Positions 19,701-26,797 of a DNA stretch of 64,000 bases are shown here, in pieces. The translations under genes were made by a program, and so were the position numbers. The notes below the pieces were generated by a model, which was given only the letters and a program-made list of their open reading frames with translations, searched no databases and had not been told where the DNA came from. Source of the stretch: Saccharothrix sp. NRRL B-16348 (GTDB lineage: Bacteria; Actinomycetota; Actinomycetes; Mycobacteriales; Pseudonocardiaceae); NCBI RefSeq assembly GCF_001280085.1, contig NZ_LGED01000180.1:1-64000 (forward strand), read 5' to 3'. Every line of letters begins with the position of its first letter. The stretch's first letter is position 1.

Positions 19701-20751
19701 TCACGCCCGCCTTCGTCGCAGGCTGAGTGATCACTTCCTCCAGTTGCCGTTCGTCCATCGGCCCCAGGGTGATTGGGCGCTGGACGGCGGTGGCGAGCGG
19801 CGGGTGCGCCAGAGCAGCGGCGTAGAAGTCGGCCCGCAGCCCCACCACGACCAGCGCTGCATCCGGGCCGGTGGCTGCCGCGCAGAGAGCCGCGACGAAC
19901 GGATCTGCGGTCCCGCTCCCGTTATCAGCCGACCGGCTCTGATCATCGTGCCCAGCGAGGACTTGCTCGAACTGGTCGACCACCAGCACCATTCGCCGCG
20001 TCCGGGGTGGTACCGCTCCTTGCGCCTGGGTCAACCTCCGCACGTAGTCGCCCGCCACAGCCGGGTCTGCCCGCAACCGCGCCTCGACGCCCGCCCGATC
20101 TTCTCCCAGTGCATCGGCGAAGACCTCGACCAAGTGGTCGAGCGGACGGGGCGCGGCGGGCAGCAGGATGGTGGTCCAGTGTTCGCTGCCAGGCAGCCGG
20201 CCCCGCGACAGCGCGGCCATCACCCCGGCACGCAGCAGGGAGGACTTGCCCGCCCCCGAAGCACCGACGATCATCAGCACGCCGCCCGACGCCCGGTCCA
20301 GCTCCGCCAACCGGTCCAGCACAGCGGTCACTTGTTCATCCCGGCCGAAGAACCACTCGCTGTCCTCGACCCCGAAGCTCTGCAGCCCCCGGTACGGCTC
20401 GACGCCGAACGGGGTGGCGCGGCCCACTCGGCGACGCCGCGCCGACCGAAGCCGCCGCACCGCTTGGAGCCAGCGTTGAACGACGTCGTCACCGGTGACG
20501 TCGAGTTCGTACAGGAGCCGGACGAAGACCTGCTCACTGCCCTGTTGCGGCAGGCCGCCTTTGAACCAGTGCTCGATGGTGTTGTGGCTGACGCGGTGCA
20601 TGCCGGCCGCCTTGGCAACCTGGTCCGCTAACTTCCGCAGCGGCAGGCCGCTGATCTCGCGCAGCAGGACCATCGCGTCGGTGAATTCATTTCGGGAAAC
20701 AAAACGATCCGGATCGGGTTTTTCTGAGTTGACCTGCAGGACATCGGTCAC
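16744..20751 (-). CDS. XRE-type HTH / nSTAND NTPase / WD40 repeat protein
   Basis: 1,335 residues. Residues 24-80 form a helix-turn-helix of the XRE/Scr1 kind. A P-loop NTPase follows, with the nSTAND signature F-F-G-R-D at 134-138, Walker A G-A-S-G-A-G-K-S-S at 163-171 and Walker B L-V-V-D-Q-F-E-Q near 260. A hydrophobic membrane segment lies near 580-602. The C-terminal 700 residues are WD40 repeats, each with F-S-P-D-G and ending L-W-D, probably forming two propellers. STAND proteins are oligomerising signal sensors, and some serve in phage defence (Avs); this family also includes uncharacterised regulators. GTG start with AGGAG 5 bases upstream. Confidence 0.85.
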   Translation of the reverse strand: MTDVLQVNSEKPDPDRFVSRNEFTDAMVLLREISGLPLRKLADQVAKAAGMHRVSHNTIEHWFKGGLPQQGSEQVFVRLLYELDVTGDDVVQRWLQAVRRLRSARRRRVGRATPFGVEPYRGLQSFGVEDSEWFFGRDEQVTAVLDRLAELDRASGGVLMIVGASGAGKSSLLRAGVMAALSRGRLPGSEHWTTILLPAAPRPLDHLVEVFADALGEDRAGVEARLRADPAVAGDYVRRLTQAQGAVPPRTRRMVLVVDQFEQVLAGHDDQSRSADNGSGTADPFVAALCAAATGPDAALVVVGLRADFYAAALAHPPLATAVQRPITLGPMDERQLEEVITQPATKAGVNVGPEFMAALLHDISSRSGRAAHSAGVLPLLSHALHMTWLQGRGNELTAENYRAIGGLDGAIKHSAEKVYTGLAPDQRELARRLFLSLVQIHPDSAETRRRVPRVELAEELTGGSGETRDDDVEELLDRFIAERLITVDADAVEITHDALIASWPTLREWLESDRTGLLLAQRLKTAARDWDRDGRERGLLYRGARLVAARTWASEHSGELPEVAVKFIDASNRHARRRTRRLYRTIVALVSLLVLTVASGVVAWQQRESALTERATAIRERDDALSRMLAIRAGELRTKDVTLSRQLALTAYRTAPTAEARSALLDASAMRPAVRMLAGDDTGIMSGVSFHPSGEVVAAAAETTVRLWDTAEPARPRLGGQLAGDAKIYATSFAPDGSLLAAACADGTVRLWDTRVLAEPVPLLPLTGLGGKVYSVVFSQDGRSLATAAAADSTGSQGSVQLWQVKEDGSVRATGAPIRIEGSAAKSVSFHASGRFLAIGTQGGAVEIRDITDPANPSVVSRPAGPTKAIGQLAFSPDGHLLAAGSADFAAYVWNVEDPRAPVASTPPITGATSWINAVTFSPDSTALAVASSDADLGVRVFDAATMRVTATMPHPAPATAVKFSPDGKSIATGANDGVARLWPLGAPVLGGMTYLVSAVAFSPDGNALAVGSAETRLWDTADPMRTTPLSAPLGNQDAFNGTLAFAPDGHVLAAGQGKSGTVRLLDVTDPSDPVPLGPLLPAHEQQVEALRFSPDGDVLATGGQDGAAHLWDVRDPMRPVRLATLTGFQNTVSWLSFSPNGRFLATASFDKTVRLWDVTDPARPALLGEPFTPTNHYTYSAEFSPDGRTLAVSSADSTVRLYDLDDPARPEVLGAPLTGPTNYVHALSFNADGTTLAAAVTNGTVWLWDMRDRHRPVHQATLTLPTDAVYTLDFHPRTDVLAAGSASNTAWLWHTDPERAAELVCATTGDPITEDEWAKHVPGKPYQSPCATE

Positions 20752-20887
20752 CGCAACTCCTCATGACTGCCAACCAGCGGATTGCAGTCACGCTACGGCA
20801 TTGGCCAACCGGCGGGTGTACGAGCCTGCCCGAAACCGAGGCAATTCCTGTTCACAATGGAATATCTGCAGAGTTCCGCGGTTCAGC

Positions 20888-20923
20888 CTCCGTGGTCGCG
20901 GCGCGAGTGCCGCGACCACGGAG
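20888..20923 (-). terminator. 15-bp perfect hairpin terminator
   Basis: Arms 20888-20902 and 20909-20923 are exact inverted repeats with a 6-base loop. It lies 7 bases past the stop of the minus-strand gene at 20930-21319 and upstream of the next gene on that strand, so it separates the two transcripts. Confidence 0.7.
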
Positions 20924-20929
20924 CCCGCG

Positions 20930-21319
20930 TCAGGCGCAGGTACCGACGCCAGGGATCCGGTACGGGTATCCGGTATCCAGGTTAGCGTCCGCCACGTAGC
21001 CCTCGGGACGGTTGGGCCCACCCTCCCAGACCACGTAGTTCCACAGGTCAGAGGTGCCGTAGTAGCCGGTGATGGACTGCCCTTGGCGCTGGCATACAAC
21101 GCGGACCTGAGTCCAGGCCGGCACAGTGATCACGGGCTTGCAGCCGAGGTTCGGTGGCAGGTTGACGGGGTGGTAGCAATCCCTGATCGTCGCTCCGTCC
21201 CCGCCTGCGGTGGCCGCGTGCCAAGCCGCGCTCGCGGGCAGGGCGGTGAAGGCGATTACCGATGCCGCCACCGCTCCGACCGCAATAGTGCGGCCGAGCA
21301 ATTTCCGCAAAAGTCGCAT
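20930..21319 (-). CDS. Small secreted SH3-like protein
   Basis: 129 residues. Residues 1-31 are a signal peptide with basic start, core V-G-A-V-A-A-S-V-I-A-F and A-S-A cleavage. The mature part has features of bacterial SH3-type domains: V-R-V-V-C-Q, S-I-T-G-Y-Y-G-T-S-D-L-W-N-Y-V and G-Y-V-A-D-A-N-L-D-T-G. Such domains are common in small exported actinobacterial proteins and may bind peptides or wall polymers. It is a single gene ending in a strong hairpin. Function unknown. Confidence 0.7.
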   Translation of the reverse strand: MRLLRKLLGRTIAVGAVAASVIAFTALPASAAWHAATAGGDGATIRDCYHPVNLPPNLGCKPVITVPAWTQVRVVCQRQGQSITGYYGTSDLWNYVVWEGGPNRPEGYVADANLDTGYPYRIPGVGTCA

Positions 21320-21629
21320 TTCAACTCCTCACTTATTGGATTCAGAACTGATGGGAGTTCGACGCTCCCCGGCGTCGTCCGTTTGATGCGTCGCTCGCTC
21401 ATTCCACAGCTCGGGTTCCGGCGATTTCAACGATTTCACCGGCTTTCGGACACCTTCGAACTGCCTCGGACGACATCGCGTGACAAGTGCCGCGACGGTT
21501 CGGGGAAGGTCGAACCAACGCACGACAGCCCCGTCCAGCGAAGGACACGCCCCACAAGGGACTGCCCAGCCCGGACAGGGCTGTCGTACTCCCGGATGAG
21601 CCAGTCGCCTTCCAACGCGACCAGCGATG

Positions 21630-22865
21630 TCAGTACAGTTTTCGCACTGCCTCCCGGCCGTACCACTCGGGTCGCACGGTTTCGGGCGCGGCCACGTCAG
21701 GGGATGGGGGCTGGGACTGCAGGTTCCCCGTCCTGGTCAGCTCGCCCAAGGCGTTGATCTGCACCGTCTCGCCCGCGCGCACTGCTCGTTCGACCGCGTC
21801 GGCCAGGCCGTCCCGACCGGGTCCTCCCTCTGCGGCGAGGTCCCGACCGACCTGGTTGTTATGCAGATCCATGGCGTGCCTCACCGGGCCGCCCGCGGCG
21901 TTCTGCTCGTGGGCGGTGGTGAACTGCTCAGCGAACCGTTCACCGAACTCCCGCACGAGCAGCGCGTTCCAGTAGGTGTGCCGGAACGCGTCACCCCGGC
22001 CGTCAACCGTTTCCTCAGGGAAGCGGTCGACCGCCTCCTGCCTCGCCAGCTGGGAGACCTCGTTGAACCTCAGCAGGTCCGCACCAAGAGGTAACGTGAT
22101 TCCGGCGATGGTCCCCGCCAAGCCACCGAGCCAGGCGCCTGGGACGTCACGCCCCAAGCTCAGCAGGGCGTCGGTCTCGCCCCGGTTGAGTCGCACGCCT
22201 TCATCGCTGCTCGCGAACTCCGCCAGCAGCGAGCCCAAGAGCGTCTGCGGACGGTGGTCGGCCTCGACGTGGAAGTCGTCCAGCAGGCGGGCGTGAAGCA
22301 CGCTGCCCCACACGTGCCCCGCCGCCGCCGCGTCACCGAGCGAATCCACCTCTTGCGGCACTCGCACGTCGCCTCGCAGCACCTCGTCGAACAGGAAGGA
22401 GAGATCCTCGTCGATCCGCTCGGCGCGCTCCAGCACTGCCCGCACCCGCATCCGCACCTGCCACACCGGGGAATCCAGGAACGTGGTGAACAGCAGCGGT
22501 TGCCCTCCGTCCTGGGGTCGCACCTCCCCATCGTCGCCGATGGCGTGCTGGGCTCGGCAAGCGAGATCCTCCACCTCTACGACTTCCCGACGAAGCCCTT
22601 CAACGCGATCCGCGACGTCGATCAACCCCCTCCTCACGCCGGCAACCGACGCGACGAAGTACTCCATGCGGGTCTCAAGGTCTCCATGAACCTCCGCAGC
22701 CTTGTCCGCAGCCTCCGACATCCAGTTGGACAGGGGTTCCGCAGCCGTGATGTCCTCGTTGAGCGCCACCAGGGCCGCTAGCTGGCTATTGAGGACGCGG
22801 ATGACCTCCTCGAGCGGCTCAGCGGTCCACTCTCGGACCTGCCCGTACGAAAGACCTCTGTTCAC
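21630..22865 (-). CDS. Type VII-type toxin with C-terminal DUF6973-like domain
   Basis: 411 residues from a GTG that overlaps the upstream WXG gene stop as GTGA; an ATG 15 bases further up is the alternative. Residues 1-110 are coiled and helical like LXG/WXG effectors. The C-terminal part has G-D-A-F-R-H-T-Y-W-N-A-L-L, an H-E-Q motif and M-D-L-H-N-N-Q-V-G-R-D, matching the conserved His/Asn pattern of DUF6973 domains found at the ends of secreted polymorphic toxins. No immunity gene is obvious directly downstream; a 76-codon minus-strand frame at 21436-21666 starts inside this gene and is unconvincing. Confidence 0.7.
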   Translation of the reverse strand: MNRGLSYGQVREWTAEPLEEVIRVLNSQLAALVALNEDITAAEPLSNWMSEAADKAAEVHGDLETRMEYFVASVAGVRRGLIDVADRVEGLRREVVEVEDLACRAQHAIGDDGEVRPQDGGQPLLFTTFLDSPVWQVRMRVRAVLERAERIDEDLSFLFDEVLRGDVRVPQEVDSLGDAAAAGHVWGSVLHARLLDDFHVEADHRPQTLLGSLLAEFASSDEGVRLNRGETDALLSLGRDVPGAWLGGLAGTIAGITLPLGADLLRFNEVSQLARQEAVDRFPEETVDGRGDAFRHTYWNALLVREFGERFAEQFTTAHEQNAAGGPVRHAMDLHNNQVGRDLAAEGGPGRDGLADAVERAVRAGETVQINALGELTRTGNLQSQPPSPDVAAPETVRPEWYGREAVRKLY

Positions 22866-23176
22866 TCGTCCGTTCCCCATTCGAGCCGAAGGAAGCTGCG
22901 CTGCACCTCTTCTTCCTGCTGTTCATAACAGTCGGCACTGTCGACGAGCTTTTCCGAGTAATCGGAAACAGCCGCACCCCAACTCTTCACGAAGTTCCGC
23001 CAAAATTCGGCGAGGTCATCGGCGCAGTCCGCCGACTTAGAACCGGGCAGAGCGCGAGCTATACCCTCGCACAAGACATCGGCCGCATCCAGGACCTCCG
23101 CCGCCTCACCGGCGCTGCGCGCGGCGGCGGCGGCTTCCTTCAGCGCCCCGGTGAGCACCTCGTACTTACCCAACAC
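22862..23176 (-). CDS. WXG100-like partner of the DUF6973 toxin
   Basis: 104 residues from a GTG with AGGGG 8 bases upstream; an ATG at 23212 would add 12 residues. The protein is helical: an Ala/Glu-rich first helix, and a second helical part with a W-R-N-F-V-K-S-W-G-A stretch resembling the WXG turn. Size and position directly before an LXG/WXG toxin indicate an export partner or chaperone. The 4-bp GTGA overlap with the toxin suggests coupled translation. Confidence 0.65.
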   Translation of the reverse strand: MLGKYEVLTGALKEAAAAARSAGEAAEVLDAADVLCEGIARALPGSKSADCADDLAEFWRNFVKSWGAAVSDYSEKLVDSADCYEQQEEEVQRSFLRLEWGTDE

Positions 23177-23582
23177 CGTGTTTCCCCTGATCGAAGTGAC
23201 TGATCCCGGCATGACAGCACCGCTACGCGGTGCAGCGGTAGCACTGGACGCACTCTCGGACAGATTCGAACACGGCCTGCCCGGCGTGAGGCGCAGGTCC
23301 CGGGCGATAGGACGAATGCCTGATGTAGTACGAACACCACCAGGATGCTTGAAACCTGACCCTTCACCGAGTTCACTGAGACCAACACTGGATAAGGTTG
23401 ACCAACCATAAATCAGCACGGACGGACGGGCAAATGAAGATAATATGCTCACCCAGCTTCATAGCACGACTCACAATTATCAGCTTCCTCACAGGCACTC
23501 TTACCGCTTCGTTCATCTTCTTGCGATGAACACATCGTCGTGACAATGTTGCCCATCGTTGCCCGCCTCCGAACTGGCGAGA

Positions 23583-23780
23583 TCAGGCGTGGATCATCCG
23601 TTTTGAGGACTCGCCACCTGCACTCCCAGCCGCAACGACCTCGAACAGTGAAGACTGCTGGAGGTCAAGCGTGTTCCACATGACGGCGATTTCGACTATC
23701 GCCGGATATGAAACCTCGACTGAGTTCACCTGGAACGGTCCGAAGATCCACCCCTGGCCGGACGCGAGCTTCCCAGCCAT
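23583..23780 (-). CDS. Doubtful small hypothetical protein
   Basis: A 65-codon frame with no recognised similarity and no clear ribosome binding site. Base composition is lower in GC than in the confident genes around it. It sits between the toxin operon and repeat copy 3 in a stretch of about 620 bp that otherwise shows no gene. It could be a remnant of another toxin-locus gene. Listed only because nothing else explains this stretch. Confidence 0.2.
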   Translation of the reverse strand: MAGKLASGQGWIFGPFQVNSVEVSYPAIVEIAVMWNTLDLQQSSLFEVVAAGSAGGESSKRMIHA

Positions 23781-23798
23781 TCAGCCAGTAATGAACAA

Positions 23799-24042
23799 GT
23801 TTCAAATTCTAGACATCAACGAACTGCACTAAACGCCCGGCAATCCATGACAACTTCAGCGAAGTGCGGCTAACAGGTTGAGCCTCAACCCGCCAGCATG
23901 GTCCGGCCGTTCCCTGACCAGCGCAAACAGAAAAGCCGCACGTCAGCCGGTGCCGTTCACCGCCGTTCGAAGCCGTCACACGTCGTTCAACTCCACCGCC
24001 TGCTCCAGATTTGCTCCACACACCACAGCATGAATGGCGGCA
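23799..24042. repeat. Diverged dispersed repeat, copy 3
   Basis: About 244 bp homologous to 1048-1290 and 15274-15520, including GCCAGCATGGTCCGGC, CTGACCAGCGCAAACAGA and TGCTCCAGATTTGCTCCACA. As in copy 1, homology runs on into the 3' end of an immunity paralog on the minus strand, so the duplicated unit is immunity gene end plus its downstream DNA. Confidence 0.7.
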
Positions 24043-24052
24043 GGAGCTGAAC

Positions 24053-24210
24053 TCAACCGTCGAACACGCGTTCTCCGCATCCGGCATGAGACTCGGTCCG
24101 CACCCCCGGCGCAGCAGCCAACCACTCGCCCGCTGGCACAGCGCCGAAATCGTCCGCTATCCGCTCAGCCGAGCAATTCACCGAGCCCGGATCGCCGCCC
24201 TCACGCACCA
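24053..24210 (-). pseudogene. Decayed immunity paralog, copy 3
   Basis: A minus-strand frame keeps only N-C-S-A-E-R (matching the middle of the intact protein at 1305-1643) and the C-terminal G-E-R-V-F-D-G before the stop (intact copy: G-D-R-V-F-G-G). About 60 residues between them, including the W-D-D-E-F block, have been deleted, and the N-terminal half is unrecognisable. Repeat copy 3 follows immediately 3', as in copy 1. Confidence 0.6.
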
Positions 24211-24253
24211 CCAGCGGGTCAGTGGGGAGCGAGCTACACGAAATCACACGCGG

Positions 24254-24958
24254 TCACAGGCGTGGCAGGTAGGCGGCGACCTCGGCAATGGCATCGAGGG
24301 TGTCGTGGTCGAACTGCCCGCCAGCTGCATTTTCTGCCTCGGCGACGGTAACCGCCGCACCGTCGCGGTCGCTGCCGTAGCGCAGCCCGGTGAACTCGAC
24401 GTGCCCCAACTCCAACAACGCACCGCCGAGCGGAGTGATGTCGCCGCTGCCGTGGATCTCCATGAGGCTGTCGAACTCGCGTGCATTGCGGGCGTTCATC
24501 AAGCCGACCCAGGCCACCGACACCACCGCGGTGTTGCCCGCCTCGTCGGCTACCGCGAACAGCACCCGCTCCAGGTGGGTGCAGCGGTGGGCGGTGAAGA
24601 ACTGCTGCACTTGTCCGAAGGAGACGGCGACGCACTCGGCCTGCTGCTTGGCGGTGCGCTTGACCTGCCTCAGCCCCATCCGCTGCCACGCGCCCTCAGA
24701 CCCTTCGCGCCGAGCAGCCTTTTGCCCCTCGCTCTTGCGGGCCCGCAACTGCCCCGACGAACCTCCCAGCCGCACCGACCCGACCCCGACCTCAGCCGCC
24801 GCTGGCGCCGCCGCCCCGACACCGCCCAGACCGGCAGCTCCCCCGCCGCCGGCGAACGCCGCCATCGCAGTCACGCCGGCAACCACCACCCCGATACCGC
24901 TCTTCTTCTTCGTGATCGGTCTGACGCGGCCTTGGCCATCGGTGAAGAAGTCCGGCAT
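24254..24958 (-). CDS. Actinobacterial hypothetical protein with an N-terminal membrane anchor
   Basis: 234 residues from the ATG that follows AGGGG by 7 bases. Residues 18-55 are a Gly/Ala/Val-rich hydrophobic stretch after K-K-K, probably a membrane anchor or exported segment. The soluble C-terminal domain (about 100-234) reads F-x-Q-V-Q-Q-F-F-T-A-H-R-C, then alternating hydrophobic strands V-L-F-A-V-A-D-E and V-V-S-V-A-W-V; I recall similar uncharacterised actinobacterial proteins but no known function. It follows the EcsC gene on the same strand, 285 bp away; that gap shows no gene. Confidence 0.55.
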   Translation of the reverse strand: MPDFFTDGQGRVRPITKKKSGIGVVVAGVTAMAAFAGGGGAAGLGGVGAAAPAAAEVGVGSVRLGGSSGQLRARKSEGQKAARREGSEGAWQRMGLRQVKRTAKQQAECVAVSFGQVQQFFTAHRCTHLERVLFAVADEAGNTAVVSVAWVGLMNARNAREFDSLMEIHGSGDITPLGGALLELGHVEFTGLRYGSDRDGAAVTVAEAENAAGGQFDHDTLDAIAEVAAYLPRL

Positions 24959-25243
24959 GGTCCACCCCTGGATGGATTCAACTGATCGACCCGGTGACCG
25001 ATCACACACTCAGGGTAGCGACGGGGTCCGACACGGTGAGTGGCGGATCGTCGTCGTTGCGGTCGCACGACTGCTGCGTCTGTTACCAGACCAGGAGGTC
25101 CAAGATCGCTTCCGCTTGTTGCCGGACGATTCGAGAGGCACCGTCTCCGCCGATCATCTCGATCACTACGACATGTCCCTTTCGACGTGACGCGACCGGT
25201 GAGCAGTCTGTGCTGACGCGCAGTGCTCAGCATCCAATCCAGG

Positions 25244-26353
25244 TCAGCCGTCGCCGTCCTGTCGGGTGTGCTGCTCGTCGGAGGTCTCCTCCTCGAGGAT
25301 CTCCGTGATGTGGAGGGTGTCGTCGACCTGGCCGAGATCGGAATCCTTCGTGGTCACGGTGACATCGACCGTGTTCAGGTTGTGCTTCTCACGCAAGAAC
25401 CGCTCGCGGTAAAGATGCTCGGCATCGCCGGCCAGATTGGACAGCAGCCGGGCGTTGAGCCCTGCGCCGATCGCGATGCCGACGACCGGCACAGCCTGTC
25501 CGAGCTTCTGCTTAGTCAGCCGCAGCGCGAATCGCTCGTAGAACGCTTTGACGATCCTCGTGACGCCGTTCTTGTTCAGCTGCGACCACGTCGCCCTCCG
25601 GGCAAGGTCGTTCACGATCTTGTTCAACTGGACGTAGGCGATGCTCTTGCCGGTCTGCTGGGCCATCCCGAAGTTGAGGACACCGAGTGCGAAGACCCTC
25701 TCCTGCGGCAACTCGGTGTCATAGCCGTAGTACGCGGCGGTGTGCGCGATCGCCCTCGTCATCGTACCCAGCACGAGCACAGCGTCGGCCGCCATCGCCG
25801 CGGCGACCGTGCCCGCACCGGGCGCCGCACCGGCGCCCGCGCCGAATATGCCGCCGGCTGTCGCGAGCAATTCGCCGCCGGAGACCGCCAGGCCGGCACC
25901 CGCGCCTTCGATCGCGCTGAAGGTCGTGTAGCTCAGACCCAGCCGAGGCTTGACCTTGTCGATGTCGCTCAGGTCGAGGTCGTGGATGTCGCTCAGCTCG
26001 CCGACAGTGTGCTCGCGCTTGGCATAGGCCGCGACGACCGCCTTGCGCCGAAGCGTCGCTTCGCTGGCCTTGTTCACCAAGTTCAGCAATCCGTCGACCG
26101 AGTTGTGGACGATCGCAGCCATCTGCTCCGAGCCAGGCACTTGCCCTAATCGCTTCTTGGCGATCTCGCGGCCCTTGACCAGGCGATTACGAACGCGCTG
26201 CGGTAACACGTGGCGCTCGTCGGCTGCCAGCCGCTCGTCGCGCCAGCGCTGGATGTCCTCCCACGCCGCACGCTCATACGGGCTCATCTGATCGATGCCC
26301 ACGGCCACCCCTTCGACGGCGAAGACCGCTCCGCCTGCCGCTGACGAACTCAT
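25244..26353 (-). CDS. EcsC family protein
   Basis: 369 residues. The ATG at 26353 overlaps the stop of the decayed immunity paralog (copy 4) as ATGA. Residues about 35-80 are charged; the middle has Gly/Ala-rich hydrophobic stretches (near 150-220), then A-Y-Y-G-Y-D, L-G-V-L-N-F-G-M and V-P-V-V-G-I-A-I-G-A-G-L-N, the features of the EcsC family (named for Bacillus EcsC, role uncertain, membrane-associated). The acidic tail is typical too. Coupling to an immunity-like gene suggests it served in the same toxin-resistance unit (inference). Confidence 0.75.
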   Translation of the reverse strand: MSSSAAGGAVFAVEGVAVGIDQMSPYERAAWEDIQRWRDERLAADERHVLPQRVRNRLVKGREIAKKRLGQVPGSEQMAAIVHNSVDGLLNLVNKASEATLRRKAVVAAYAKREHTVGELSDIHDLDLSDIDKVKPRLGLSYTTFSAIEGAGAGLAVSGGELLATAGGIFGAGAGAAPGAGTVAAAMAADAVLVLGTMTRAIAHTAAYYGYDTELPQERVFALGVLNFGMAQQTGKSIAYVQLNKIVNDLARRATWSQLNKNGVTRIVKAFYERFALRLTKQKLGQAVPVVGIAIGAGLNARLLSNLAGDAEHLYRERFLREKHNLNTVDVTVTTKDSDLGQVDDTLHITEILEEETSDEQHTRQDGDG

Positions 26354-26597
26354 CGGCGCATGGTAGGCGGTTCCGTTGCCGACAGCGCCCAGTGCAGCAG
26401 TAGACGCTGCTTCGAGTCTGGTTTGACCACGGCTTGGAACTCGTCGTCCCATGCGTCGACGGCTGCCACGAGGTGAACGGACACGCCGAAGTCCCTCCCG
26501 AGCTGTTCGGTGGAGCAGTTGCCGGGATCGGATCGCTGTCCCCGCGCACCCACGACGGGCCAACGCCCCGCGCGGGCGTCAGCTGTATCTGGACCAC
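26350..26597 (-). pseudogene. Immunity paralog, copy 4, frameshifted
   Basis: On the minus strand V-Q-I-Q-L-T-P-A-R and W-V-R-G-D are read in one frame; near 26510-26540 the frame changes and N-C-S-T-E-Q-L-G-R-D-F-G and D-A-W-D-D-E-F-Q-A-V follow, matching the intact copy at 1305-1643. The C-terminus differs and ends M-R-R before a TGA that overlaps the EcsC start. One indel separates it from an intact gene, so it may be recent decay or a sequencing error. Confidence 0.6.
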
Positions 26598-26797
26598 TCC
26601 CTTCAGGGCTTACCTTCGATGGTTACGTTCGCCTCGCCCATTACTTTCATAACCGATCTATCCACTCGGCCACCAACTCGGCGGTTGATCTCTCCAAAAG
26701 CACACCCAGTGGTACGCGATCCGGTAACCTTCACGTCTTCGGCAACGACATGCCCACCGCACGTGACATGTCGCCGGAGTAAGAGGAAGAGCCGCTC

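Noticed and set aside
17884..20631. 915-codon plus-strand frame opposite the nSTAND gene
   Set aside because: Antisense mirror of the WD40/STAND gene with no motif of its own.
1048..24042. Repeats considered as a CRISPR array or as a small conserved protein
   Set aside because: Units are kilobases apart, not spaced by short spacers, and indels break every frame between copies.
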